This document shows positions 40,159 to 49,370 of a stretch of DNA of 64,000 nt, in pieces; position 1 is the first letter of the stretch; the number at the start of each line of letters is the position of its first letter. Source of the stretch: Paenibacillus polygoni (GTDB lineage Bacteria > Bacillota > Bacilli > Paenibacillales > Paenibacillaceae); contig NZ_CP127162.1 in assembly GCF_030263935.1 (NCBI RefSeq), forward strand, positions 448,001 to 512,000, written 5' to 3'. The notes beneath the pieces are model-generated. The model did no database searches, was not told where the DNA came from, and saw nothing but the letters and a program-made list of their open reading frames with translations. Position numbers and translations under genes: made by a program.

Positions 40159-42507
40159 CTAGGGTTCCCAAATTACCGTGGTATAAGGAAGTGTGTCATA
40201 GCTGCTGGCCCAATAATACCCAGGAGCCATCATTCGGCGAGGCTGGAACCCGATCTCTCCGGAAGGAGCGCTTACCGTTTCGGAAGAGGATTGGAATATC
40301 CCATCTGCGGCAGCCTTGGCGGTGACGTATTTTCCAGCCATCTGAGTGAATCTGCCGCTAACTTCAGCACGAAGCGGTGTCCTAGTTTCAAGATCCACAA
40401 CTCGTAAGGTTACGATCGCTTTGCCTCCTGTATATTCAAATGTCATTTCATCGATAATCATTGGTTTCAAAGGGGTAGAAGTCGTTGTTGCAGAAATGGG
40501 CTCGCTAGGGTAACTTTCATTTCCCGAGAGATCGACCGCTGTAATTTTGTAATAATAAGTGGTATCTGCAAGCAGTCCTTTATCTGTGTAAGATAATCCT
40601 TTAGCTGTGCCTGCATAAGTAAGAGGCCCTGTTGCAAAATCAGGTTCAGTGCTCCGGTAAATCCGGTAATCATTCACTGCGGCATTGTCGAACGCCATAC
40701 CATAACGCACATCAATTCGTTCGTGATCAAAAGCTGTCGCAGAGAGGGGGCCGCTGACTATGCTTGGCGGTTCCAAGTCGGATGGTGGAGCCCACTTCAT
40801 TCCTCCCGGTCCCCACTTGCTTGGGAAGTCGATGAACGAAGTGTAGTGGTGAATGGCGATGCCGCCAAATGCCGGGCTCTCTTGCATAGCCGCATACACT
40901 TTATTCAGTTCATCCTCCATAAAGGTTCTGCCTTCCTCATGGAAGCTGATCGTTTCGGGATCTCCGCCATCGGCAATATCTTTGGTTTCTACACCGATGA
41001 TGACGGAGTTTGGCTTGCCTATGGATTCAGCGTAGGCAATTTCCCCAAGTGCTTGCTCGATAATGCCTGCACTTCCATCTGCCTGATCACGGTAATTCAT
41101 AATCGAAATGTAATCAGCGGTATCCTGAATATGTTCAGACAGCCATTTTGTTGATCCCTTCCACGGAATTGCACTGGCATCAGCGGAACTGTCATACCAC
41201 CTTGGAATGGCAGCACCTACGGGGAAAGTGATCCCCGCCGCATGTTTCCGTTCCATCAGTGCTGCGAGCATATCCAGGTACTGAATCTGGACAGACGGTT
41301 TTTCTGACTTAAAATCAGGCAGGATATACGGCTCGGTATCGAGATTAATTCCATCAAACTGAGCGGAAGCTTCAGAAGCCAGATTATAGTTCAGTACTTT
41401 TTCAAATTCCCGAACTGCTTGGGTGCGGTATCTCTCGTAAGCTCCATAGTAGGGTGGTGTTGTACCGCCCGCAATTAGTGCCTGAACTTGATACCCATTC
41501 GCATGAGCCCAAGTAACAAACTGCTGTACTTTTTCACGGTAATCTTCCAGCATCGAAGCCCCGTTATAACGGTCAACGCCTAGATAGAGTGTAGTGATGG
41601 GACGGTCACTAAAAGTGGTTGTATCCGAAGTGAATCCCGCAAAAGTATCCCAGGAATTCGGATTGAGTATCAGGTGATAAGATGCCGTTTCCCAAATCCA
41701 AATTGCTCGATCTTGAACGGGAAGAGGCTCGGTAGCTCCATACACACGATCCATTACGGTACCGGAATCTCCAGAATTCTCAGATTTAGAGGAGGAGTTC
41801 CCCTGACCGATGGCTTGTGGATTGGGCGCTAGGTAAGCAGTGAGGCTGTATCCCGTATTCCCGTTTTGATCCGTTGCCTTTGCCTCCAGGCTATACTTTT
41901 GTTTTTTGTCTAGATGAGCAACTTCCCAAGCATATTTATAGAATCCTTCTGTTTCATTGTAGGAAGCAGGTTCCCAAGGACCTCCATTAACCCGAAGTTC
42001 AACCTGAGTGATTGTGTTTTTACCTTCTGCAGAAATATGAATGGGAATAGCTCCTTTGTCACGAGGCAGGGGAGCATCTGTTTCGCCTGGACTTACAATA
42101 CGTACTTCGGGTACATTCGCGGCTGGATTATCTACATGGAGATGAATAAAAGGAGACCAAATCCCGTATCTCGTTCCGATATCTTTGGATTTAAGCGCAA
42201 TTTCAATAGTGCCGTCTAATGAGGATGTATCTAAAGAATAAGACCAAGTTCCGCTGTTGTCTGCATCAGGGTCATCCATGTGCACATCATTTACCAATTG
42301 ACCATTGACTACAATTTCGACGTCGAATACATCGGTGTACGTACCATGAAGTTCCAGGGCTCCTGGAGAAACGTTCTGCTCATCCTGATGAGAATCAAAG
42401 GTCACACGGGCAGCGGCTTTTACGGGAAGAGAGGGGAGGAGCAACGTAACGAGGAAGAACACCAAACAAAGTAATCCACATTTTCGCGAAAATGAAGTCA
42501 TGTTCAT
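40159..42507 (-). CDS. Secreted multidomain protein: Ig-like domains, TIM-barrel glycosidase-like domain, FN3
   Basis: The 782-residue protein is preceded by AAGGATGTGAG. The signal peptide ends near PVKAAAR. Residues about 35-230 look like two Ig-like beta domains (VEIVVNGQLV, QVELRVNGGPW). After a Ser-rich linker, residues about 250-580 form a barrel-like domain: YLGVDRYNG, QVQALIAGGTTPP, FDGINLDTEPY (a DxDxE-like motif recalling GH18 catalytic ends), YISIMNYRDQADG and SVIIGVETKD. An FN3 domain (YRIYRSTEPDF to SEPISATT) and a C-terminal beta domain follow. It is probably a glycan hydrolase or carbohydrate-binding enzyme; family and substrate are unassigned. A cre-like site lies upstream. 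Confidence 0.75.
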   Translation of the reverse strand: MNMTSFSRKCGLLCLVFFLVTLLLPSLPVKAAARVTFDSHQDEQNVSPGALELHGTYTDVFDVEIVVNGQLVNDVHMDDPDADNSGTWSYSLDTSSLDGTIEIALKSKDIGTRYGIWSPFIHLHVDNPAANVPEVRIVSPGETDAPLPRDKGAIPIHISAEGKNTITQVELRVNGGPWEPASYNETEGFYKYAWEVAHLDKKQKYSLEAKATDQNGNTGYSLTAYLAPNPQAIGQGNSSSKSENSGDSGTVMDRVYGATEPLPVQDRAIWIWETASYHLILNPNSWDTFAGFTSDTTTFSDRPITTLYLGVDRYNGASMLEDYREKVQQFVTWAHANGYQVQALIAGGTTPPYYGAYERYRTQAVREFEKVLNYNLASEASAQFDGINLDTEPYILPDFKSEKPSVQIQYLDMLAALMERKHAAGITFPVGAAIPRWYDSSADASAIPWKGSTKWLSEHIQDTADYISIMNYRDQADGSAGIIEQALGEIAYAESIGKPNSVIIGVETKDIADGGDPETISFHEEGRTFMEDELNKVYAAMQESPAFGGIAIHHYTSFIDFPSKWGPGGMKWAPPSDLEPPSIVSGPLSATAFDHERIDVRYGMAFDNAAVNDYRIYRSTEPDFATGPLTYAGTAKGLSYTDKGLLADTTYYYKITAVDLSGNESYPSEPISATTTSTPLKPMIIDEMTFEYTGGKAIVTLRVVDLETRTPLRAEVSGRFTQMAGKYVTAKAAADGIFQSSSETVSAPSGEIGFQPRRMMAPGYYWASSYDTLPYTTVIWEP

Positions 42508-42598
42508 CTCACATCCTTGTCAGTATGATGTAATTCTTATTGACGACATCTACTGGATAAATCACGAATACGACGAAGATGCGAATTCAAGTGTCAGC

Positions 42599-42625
42599 TT
42601 AAAGCGGTTACTTTTAATTATTATA
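42599..42625 (-). promoter_or_regulatory. TATAAT box with cre-like site for the 40159-42507 gene
   Basis: On the minus strand TATAAT (42620-42625) is followed after 7 bp by AGTAACCGCTTTAA (42599-42612), matching the cre consensus at 12 of 14 positions. The -35 is weak. The arrangement is like that before the PL11 lyase. Confidence 0.45.
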
Positions 42626-42683
42626 AGAAAATAGGGATTAGAACCGAATGGGAGATTCATGATAGGTAATTTTTGCGAAAACA

Positions 42684-42717
42684 TGAAAAAGCCCGATTCA
42701 TAATGATGAACCGGACC
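42684..42717 (-). terminator. Terminator of the 42742-43098 gene
   Basis: Minus strand CCGGTTCAT/ATGAATCGG stem followed by GCTTTTTC. Confidence 0.85.
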
Positions 42718-42741
42718 TCACTATTCTCCTAATCTATTTCC

Positions 42742-43098
42742 CTACTTATTAAGGGGGGAATCTTCATAACCCGTATCCTTGTAATCCGTATGATCAAGCT
42801 TATTCAGCACCTTTTGCTGACGAATGATTTCCTTCGTTTGCTCCGTTCCCGTGTCATAAATAAGCTGATACAGTTCTTGAATGCGATCCGTAAACTGCTC
42901 ATTTGCATCATCATGATCTGCTGATTTGTAGGGAACCGGTGTGCGCTGAAATGCATATTCGTCCTCTTTGTTAATCAATGACATCAGATCCTGCATTTGA
43001 CCAAGTTCATCTTGAGACAGCTTTACCTCATAGTCCCCAGTTTCAAGCGGTTCTTGGTGAATAAGCTGCTGTGTGATGGAAACGTAATAAGTGTCCAT
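42742..43098 (-). CDS. Uncharacterised hydrophilic protein
   Basis: The 118-residue protein is preceded by GAAAGGGGAAAAAGCCA. It is acidic, mostly helical in pattern, rich in Gln/Asp/Glu, with no signal peptide or membrane segment: YYVSITQQLIHQEPLETGDYEV, QMQDLMSLINKEDEYAF, TDRIQELYQLIYDTGTEQTKEII. No recognised family. It lies about 100 bp downstream of the helicase gene in the same direction and may be cotranscribed with it, since no terminator separates them. Confidence 0.7.
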   Translation of the reverse strand: MDTYYVSITQQLIHQEPLETGDYEVKLSQDELGQMQDLMSLINKEDEYAFQRTPVPYKSADHDDANEQFTDRIQELYQLIYDTGTEQTKEIIRQQKVLNKLDHTDYKDTGYEDSPLNK

Positions 43099-43196
43099 TG
43101 GCTTTTTCCCCTTTCCATTTCATATATCCAGATAAAAGACAATTTACCTGTTTTATACACTAGTAGGACAGGGGATGAATCAGCCGCATAGATAGA

Positions 43197-45551
43197 TTAC
43201 TTCAGATGTCTCGGTAAAGCAGGTACTTCCCGCATCGTTTTTTTCATTTTTGACTTACAGAGCGGGCAAGGCGGCGCTTCCTCCTTCGGTTTGCCGGCGT
43301 GCTGACGAATCCAGGCAGGACAAGTATCTGATGTGCATGACCATACCGGAACGGTCTCCATCCGCTGCGAGCTTCCTTTCATAGGAGAGGAAGAAGAGCT
43401 GTGTATCTTGCTTTTCGAGTGGAAGCGGTCTTTGTCCGTATTTAAACGTTCTTTGGCACTCTGTTTCTTGTGGCCTGTATCTTTGACGCCGAAGGCTTCC
43501 AGCAGAAATCTAGAGACAGGAGCCGGCTTACCATGCTGACTAGCAGGTGAGGTAATGAACAATCGCTGCTTCGCACGCGTAACAGCAACATAAGCAAGTC
43601 TGCGTTCTTCCTCTAGCAAAGCTTCATCCACTTCTTTGGCAGCTGCGCCCGTCAGTGCCGCTTTTCGGTCCTCAGGCACTTCTTTGGTTAGAGCAGAACT
43701 ATGCGGAAGAATTCCTTCACTTGCACCAATCCAGTAAACGCAGGGGAATTCGAGACCTTTGGCTCTGTGAATCGTCATCAGCTGTACGGCATCTTCATTG
43801 GCTGCTTGCAGAGCTTCCATCTCTTTATGTCTTCGGGATAGTTCATCTGCAAAGGTGACAAAACTCTCCACGGTCTCAAACCGTTTTACAGAGGCCTCAA
43901 GCTCATCCAGTGTTTCCATAATTGTTTCTTTATAGTGCGTGTAGATGCTTGGATCGCCGCTCTCAAGATACGAATCGTAGAACTGTCTGCGCATTTCCTG
44001 AATCGCCGCAAGCGGAGTCATCGTCTGCAGCTGCTTAATCAGTTTAATTCGTTCCTTGACCTGTTCTTGCTGAAAAGGTTTCAGACGATCCCATCTCGAA
44101 AAATGAATGAGCGGATATTTTTTAGGCTGCAGCTTCTCTTGTCCTGCCAAGTATTCGAGACCTGCTTCACGCGAGATATATAAAGGGCCGAGTGTACTTG
44201 GAATCGCATCAAAATTACGCGGGTGAAGAGATAACCTTAGGTGATCCATCAGCGGCTTCACTAAAGTCTGATCGTAGAAGACAGGGGTAGCCCCGTATTG
44301 TACAAAAGGAATCTCTTTTAGGACTAGCTGTTCAAAAATAGCACGGCTGCTGCTTGCTGTCCGGTGCAGGATCGCAATATCCTGGTACGAAAGGTGTCCT
44401 TCTTCTATTATCTCCTGAATATGACTGACGACCATCGCTGCCTCTTCTTCCACTCCAGAAGGAGTGGCAAACAATGGCTGATACCCAGGCTTACCAGCGG
44501 AAACCAGTTTTTTATACCGACGTTTCTTGTTATAACGTACAATCTCTGTGCCAAGTCCAAGAATGCGAGCGTCGGAACGGTAATTAATATCCAGTGTAAC
44601 GATCGATGCCCGAGGATAGACTTTATCAAAATCAAGAATCGCTTCTTGTCTTGCTCCATTAAAGGTATAGATCGTCTGGTCGTCATCACCGACTACCATG
44701 AGGTTCCGGTGGGAAGCTGCGAGTTTACGTACAATTTCGTACTGAAGACTGTTGGTATCTTGGAATTCATCCACCATAATATATTGGAATCGTTTCTGAA
44801 GCGGGCGCAGAATGGCAGGATCATTCAACAGTTCCGCAGCTCGCAGCAAAATATCATCAAAGTCCATCTTGTGACGTTCTTTCTTCCATGCTTCATACCC
44901 AGTAAGAATCTGTTTTACCTCTCTTTCTTCCTGTGACGTCTCTGGAAGATCTTCGGTACGTTTACCTTCCATCTTCCAGGTAGAGAGAGAAGAGAGCAGG
45001 CTTTCCGGCTGAAATGCATCGCTTAATCCATGCTTGCGCTGAATCATTTTTATTACGGTATGCTGTGCTCTCATGTCACCAAAAATATCTTCCGTTACCC
45101 CGTAGTGACGAAGTAACATTAAAGCGAAGGAGTGGAATGTTCTTGCTTGTACAGCTCTTGCAGCAGCAGAACGAATACCCGGAAGTGTCGAAATACGAGA
45201 TTTCATCTCTGCAGCGGCTTTACTAGTAAAAGTGACGAGCAGGATACTGCCGGCAGCTACGTTTCGAACTTTAATAAGGTAGCCGGCCCTGGCCGCAAGA
45301 ACCGTCGTTTTCCCGCAACCAGCTCCTGCCAAAGTTAAAATAGGACCGTCACCATGCCTTACGGCTTTAATCTGTGGACCGTTCAGCAGAATACCGGCTT
45401 CCTCGAGCGATCGGAAGTATTCGGCATCTGGTTCCGTATCGTGAACAAGCTCCAGGCTTGTTTGTTCGGGCGCTTCCTTCGCCTTAGGCATTCGGGCACT
45501 CGAAGGGACCCCTAAAGGGCGAGGATAAAATATAGGATTTGTGCTATACAT
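43197..45551 (-). CDS. UvrD/PcrA-type ATP-dependent DNA helicase with Cys-rich tail
   Basis: The start is set at the ATG at 45551 (10 bases after GAGGTG); an ATG at 45569 is also in frame. The protein of 784 residues has superfamily 1 motifs: Walker A GAGCGKTTVLAAR (Cys where Ser is usual), LVTFTSKAAAEMKSRI (Ia), MVDEFQDTNSLQYEIV (II), VGDDDQTIYTFNGAR (III), TLDINYRSD (IV), LMTIHRAKGLEFPCV (V) and LAYVAVTRAKQRLFITSP (VI). The C-terminal 45 residues contain two CxxC-like pairs (CTSDTC, CPLCKSK), a probable zinc ribbon not found in standard PcrA. It probably acts in repair or replication-fork processing. Confidence 0.9.
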   Translation of the reverse strand: MYSTNPIFYPRPLGVPSSARMPKAKEAPEQTSLELVHDTEPDAEYFRSLEEAGILLNGPQIKAVRHGDGPILTLAGAGCGKTTVLAARAGYLIKVRNVAAGSILLVTFTSKAAAEMKSRISTLPGIRSAAARAVQARTFHSFALMLLRHYGVTEDIFGDMRAQHTVIKMIQRKHGLSDAFQPESLLSSLSTWKMEGKRTEDLPETSQEEREVKQILTGYEAWKKERHKMDFDDILLRAAELLNDPAILRPLQKRFQYIMVDEFQDTNSLQYEIVRKLAASHRNLMVVGDDDQTIYTFNGARQEAILDFDKVYPRASIVTLDINYRSDARILGLGTEIVRYNKKRRYKKLVSAGKPGYQPLFATPSGVEEEAAMVVSHIQEIIEEGHLSYQDIAILHRTASSSRAIFEQLVLKEIPFVQYGATPVFYDQTLVKPLMDHLRLSLHPRNFDAIPSTLGPLYISREAGLEYLAGQEKLQPKKYPLIHFSRWDRLKPFQQEQVKERIKLIKQLQTMTPLAAIQEMRRQFYDSYLESGDPSIYTHYKETIMETLDELEASVKRFETVESFVTFADELSRRHKEMEALQAANEDAVQLMTIHRAKGLEFPCVYWIGASEGILPHSSALTKEVPEDRKAALTGAAAKEVDEALLEEERRLAYVAVTRAKQRLFITSPASQHGKPAPVSRFLLEAFGVKDTGHKKQSAKERLNTDKDRFHSKSKIHSSSSSPMKGSSQRMETVPVWSCTSDTCPAWIRQHAGKPKEEAPPCPLCKSKMKKTMREVPALPRHLK

Positions 45552-45869
45552 AAATGGTGTACACCTCATCTAAAATCAAAGTAAAACATTGCCCTTTTCA
45601 CAAGAGGGTTGTAAATTTGGTATGATAGAGTCATAAAAACATCTGATGAATGATAAACTTTAAGGTAGATTACATATAAGATGGTTACTTGTCTGCATGT
45701 AACAGACTGTTCTATTATACCGAAACTATCAATTCAAGCGAAGTATACGGTATAATTTGACGATAAAGTTTAGCATAGGGTGTTATTGCTGTAATAAGGT
45801 ACTGAAAGGTATAAGCTGCAATGCTTGCAACATGCAACTTGTTACATGGAATGAGGAGGAATGAATCGC
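45552..45869 (+). promoter_or_regulatory. Divergent promoter region with possible promoter at 45597
   Basis: TTCACA (45597-45602), 18-bp spacer, TATGAT (45621-45626) points to the plus-strand gene at 45870 with a leader of about 240 nt. A second TATAAT lies near 45752, without a good -35. No gene is seen in the interval. Confidence 0.4.
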
Positions 45870-46616
45870 ATGAACTTTTTACAACGAATTAAAGACGGGG
45901 CAGGGCGTGCGACTGAGAAGGCACAGCATGCTGTAGAGATTAACAAAATCAATTCGCAAATTGCGAACATTAAGCACGACATGTCCGTGAACTATACAGA
46001 AATGGGCCGTATCTTCTATGAGGGATATCGTGCACAAGATATGTCTTTAGCGGAAGAAAGAATGATGGAACTTTCGGCAGAATGCGACACGCTTCAGGAT
46101 GAGATTGATGAACTGCGTGAGAAGATTGCACTGCTGAAAAACGAGCGGGTTTGCGTCTGTGGTCATGTATCGGATCTGGATGCTAATTTCTGTCCCAAAT
46201 GCGGCCGTCCTTTAATAGGAAACGAGAAATCGGCTCCGGCAGCACATGCACAAGCTAAACCGGAAGCGGCAGCTACCGTTGCTGAAGAAGAGGTAGAAGA
46301 GGAAGAACTTTTCCCCGATCTGCTTTTGGCTGAGGAAGAGATTCCTAGTGAGAATTATGATCTAGGAGACTTCCTGCCGGAAGAGAAAGAAGAGTTTGAC
46401 GCAGAGTGGGAACGCAGACGCTTGGAAGAGATGCAGCGCGAAAGCGAGAGGCAGCAGGAGCTGGATGAGCGTATAAGGTATTGGAAAGAGAACAATCAGC
46501 ACCAAGAAAAAGTGGAAACGGAACTTCCGCGAGAGACCGTAAAGTGTCAGATTTGTGCAGCGGAGCTGCCAAAAGGCTCTAAATGGTGTCCGCATTGCGG
46601 AGCAGAACAGATTTAA
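45870..46616 (+). CDS. Coiled-coil protein with two zinc ribbons
   Basis: ATG 45870 lies 10 bases after GAGGAGG; ATG 45861 is too close to it. In the 248-residue protein, residues about 5-90 are helical with heptad-like spacing (INSQIANIKHDMSVNYTEMG, ECDTLQDEIDELREKIALLKNE). The first zinc ribbon is CVCGHVSDLDANFCPKCG (about 95-112). An acidic Glu-rich linker follows, and a second ribbon, CQICAAELPKGSKWCPHCG, ends the protein. Such proteins are common in Firmicutes, often annotated only as zinc-ribbon proteins. No enzyme motif; it may be a scaffold or nucleic-acid binding factor. Confidence 0.82.
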   Translation: MNFLQRIKDGAGRATEKAQHAVEINKINSQIANIKHDMSVNYTEMGRIFYEGYRAQDMSLAEERMMELSAECDTLQDEIDELREKIALLKNERVCVCGHVSDLDANFCPKCGRPLIGNEKSAPAAHAQAKPEAAATVAEEEVEEEELFPDLLLAEEEIPSENYDLGDFLPEEKEEFDAEWERRRLEEMQRESERQQELDERIRYWKENNQHQEKVETELPRETVKCQICAAELPKGSKWCPHCGAEQI

Positions 46617-46652
46617 TCTCAAAGATTCAGAATAAGTACAGGTAACGTCTAA

Positions 46653-46693
46653 AAAACCTTTCTCTATCCTAATAAGGATAGAGAAGGGTTTTA
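46653..46693 (+). terminator. Terminator of the zinc-ribbon protein gene
   Basis: AACCTTTCTCTATCCT/AGGATAGAGAAGGGTT stem followed by TTAT. Confidence 0.88.
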
Positions 46694-46716
46694 TCTGTTT
46701 TGTCCAGTTGGCTAAG

Positions 46717-47358
46717 TTACCTTTTCCATTCCTTTAGTTTCTCAAATATGGTGAGATAGTAACTGGGCTGCCTTGTCACAAACTGTTCTGCTCTGATGGT
46801 TTCCATGAAGAGTGCTTCTGGATCACCTTCATTCTGACTATGAATTCCAGTGGCTTGCACTTCCGGTACTTTATTCTCGAACAGCTCTATCAGATCGGAT
46901 AGCAGAGCTTCATAAAGCCCTTGTACTTCACTTTGCTGCAGCTGATATTGATATAGCGGCTGAGCATGAAGATAACCAAATACAGAGCTGATTTCGCGGT
47001 CATTGAAGGGAACCCCGTTTACTTCACCATATAACTCCTCCTTCACCTCAACCAAAGGTATAAGCTGAGAGTAGGGAACAGCTAGTCCCAGTTCTTCCTC
47101 AAGTTCTCTTGCGGCATCTTGCACCGTTTCACCTGCAGAGAGATGCCCTGCTGCGGTAATATCATAGCAGGAAGGAAAAGTATCCTTACTGCTCACCCTT
47201 TTTTGAAAAAGCAGTTTACGCCCTTCTTCTGTATCTCGTATGATCCAGCAGTGAAACGATTTATGCCAGTATCCTTTTGCGTGAACTTCAGAACGGGGGG
47301 CAGTGCCGATCCACTTTCCATCTTCATTGTAAATATCAAATTGCTCTTCTTTTATCAT
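46717..47358 (-). CDS. Nudix hydrolase (IPP isomerase-like subgroup)
   Basis: ATG 47358 follows GGGAGGTACAAAACTT; the frame stays open to 47445 without a ribosome binding site. The 213-residue protein starts EEQFDIYNEDGKWIGTAPRSEVHAKGYWH, the usual entry of the YfcD/IPP-isomerase-like Nudix group. The Nudix box is complete: GHLSAGETVQDAARELEEELGL (GX5EX7REUXEEXGU). Members hydrolyse nucleoside-diphosphate-linked compounds; the substrate is not predictable. Residues after about 150 form a helical tail. It lies divergently from the gene at 47490. Confidence 0.88.
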   Translation of the reverse strand: MIKEEQFDIYNEDGKWIGTAPRSEVHAKGYWHKSFHCWIIRDTEEGRKLLFQKRVSSKDTFPSCYDITAAGHLSAGETVQDAARELEEELGLAVPYSQLIPLVEVKEELYGEVNGVPFNDREISSVFGYLHAQPLYQYQLQQSEVQGLYEALLSDLIELFENKVPEVQATGIHSQNEGDPEALFMETIRAEQFVTRQPSYYLTIFEKLKEWKR

Positions 47359-47489
47359 AAGTTTTGTACCTCCCGTGTAAGAATAACGCTTTACTACAGA
47401 TTTACTGCGTTTTCTGTTAGCATGATTACATACAGTTTGGGGCAATGTAGTTATTATATAGGTTTAAACGAATAAGGGGGAGATAAAGA

Positions 47490-47795
47490 ATGGAATGCAT
47501 CGTTCGTTTTCAGGTTATCTACAAAAATGAAGAGCCTAAGAATTTAAGAGGTCTTATTATGGTCGGAGATAAACAGGAAGCATCTACAGATCAATTAATC
47601 CCAATGTTTAAAAAAATAGGATTTGATGTCATGGTTGAAAATAAAGATGATCTTACTTTTAAACCGGTTCGTTCGGATGAACCGTATACTCGAATTCGTG
47701 TCACAGAACTCGATACCGGGGAAGAAGTCTACCGGGAAGATGCAAATCTAAGACAGATCCTCGAAAATCTCATGCCTAGATCCCCAGGGCTTTAA
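47490..47795 (+). CDS. Uncharacterised small protein
   Basis: The 101-residue protein is preceded by AAGGGGGAGATAAAGA. The sequence [21 protein letters not shown], then [25 protein letters not shown], then [27 protein letters not shown] alternates beta-like and helical parts and looks like a compact alpha/beta domain. No family recognised. Its stop overlaps the end of mscL by 4 bp in convergent orientation and no terminator lies between, so each transcript may read into the other. Confidence 0.7.
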   Translation: MECIVRFQVIYKNEEPKNLRGLIMVGDKQEASTDQLIPMFKKIGFDVMVENKDDLTFKPVRSDEPYTRIRVTELDTGEEVYREDANLRQILENLMPRSPGL

Positions 47796-48289
47796 GTTTT
47801 TGCCTTTTCTGTCCCATGAACGGGTTCAAGAAGGGATGTACAGTGTGAACAACGTGTCGCTTCAAGCGGTATATCCGATATACAATAAGGGCATGCCCGT
47901 GTCGTTTTCTTCGGCTCGGGTTGTTCTTCTTTACGTTTAAAGCGGTTGATCGTCTTGACGAACATAAAAATACAGAATGCTACAATCATAAAATCGAGAA
48001 CCACATTAATGAACTGACCGTACCGGAGAACAGGAATTTCGGCTTTCTCTGCCATGGCAAGCGTTGTGTATTTACTTCCTTCGAGGGTGAAAATCCCTTT
48101 TTCCAGCGGCAAAAACAGCTGTTCAAAGCTGCGATTTCCTAAAATCAGTCCGATCGGCGGCATAAGTATATCATTAACGAAAGACGTTATGATTTTTCCG
48201 AATGCTCCGCCAATAATGACACCTACTGCCAAGTCAATGACATTTCCTCGTACGGCAAATTCTTTAAATTCGCTGATGATTCCTTTCAA
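47792..48289 (-). CDS. mscL: Large-conductance mechanosensitive channel with C-terminal zinc ribbon
   Basis: In the 165-residue protein, the N-terminal part is a standard Msc[33 protein letters not shown] (amphipathic S1 helix and pore helix M1), a periplasmic loop, then M2 ([22 protein letters not shown]). Instead of the usual short helical bundle, the tail carries [18 protein letters not shown], a zinc-ribbon motif, at about residues 133-150. MscL opens at extreme membrane tension to release solutes on osmotic downshock. The zinc ribbon would sit in the cytoplasm below the pore; its effect is unknown. Usual length is about 130-150 residues. Confidence 0.9.
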   Translation of the reverse strand: MKGIISEFKEFAVRGNVIDLAVGVIIGGAFGKIITSFVNDILMPPIGLILGNRSFEQLFLPLEKGIFTLEGSKYTTLAMAEKAEIPVLRYGQFINVVLDFMIVAFCIFMFVKTINRFKRKEEQPEPKKTTRACPYCISDIPLEATRCSHCTSLLEPVHGTEKAKT

Positions 48290-48502
48290 GCAAATGCACT
48301 CCTAACATCGTATTATCGCTACCTTCACCTATTTAATCATTGGATAGACACTCTTGGAAAGCGTTAGGTAAAAAAAATACGGAAAATAACACTTTCTTTT
48401 GCACTATCAATTCGGTATACTTCTACCATCGACCTAACATAAGCTGTCCGCACCTGGATTCAGGCAGATAAAGAGACAGTTTGCATTATTTACCAAATAA
48501 AC

Positions 48503-48582
48503 TTACGTTATCTCGTATATGTGCTGGAATAGGCCAGCATGTCTCTACCCGATCACCGCAAATGATTGGACTACGGGAGAAT
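48503..48582 (+). promoter_or_regulatory. Guanine riboswitch aptamer
   Basis: The purine aptamer pattern is plain. P2 TGCTGG/CCAGCA (48522-48539) is followed by the J2/3-type GTCTCTACC, P3 with L3 CACCGCAAATG, then J3/1 GGACTACGGG. The specificity base in GACTA is C (as in xpt guanine riboswitches), not T. It controls xpt-pbuX; the terminator at 48686 is the expression platform. Confidence 0.95.
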
Positions 48583-48650
48583 TAATATAAGGTTACGATA
48601 GATAGAAGAGACGATATCGCTAATGTACCGTCAGTTCTGATGATCATTAG

Positions 48651-49369
<719 letters not shown>

Positions 49370-49370
<1 letters not shown>

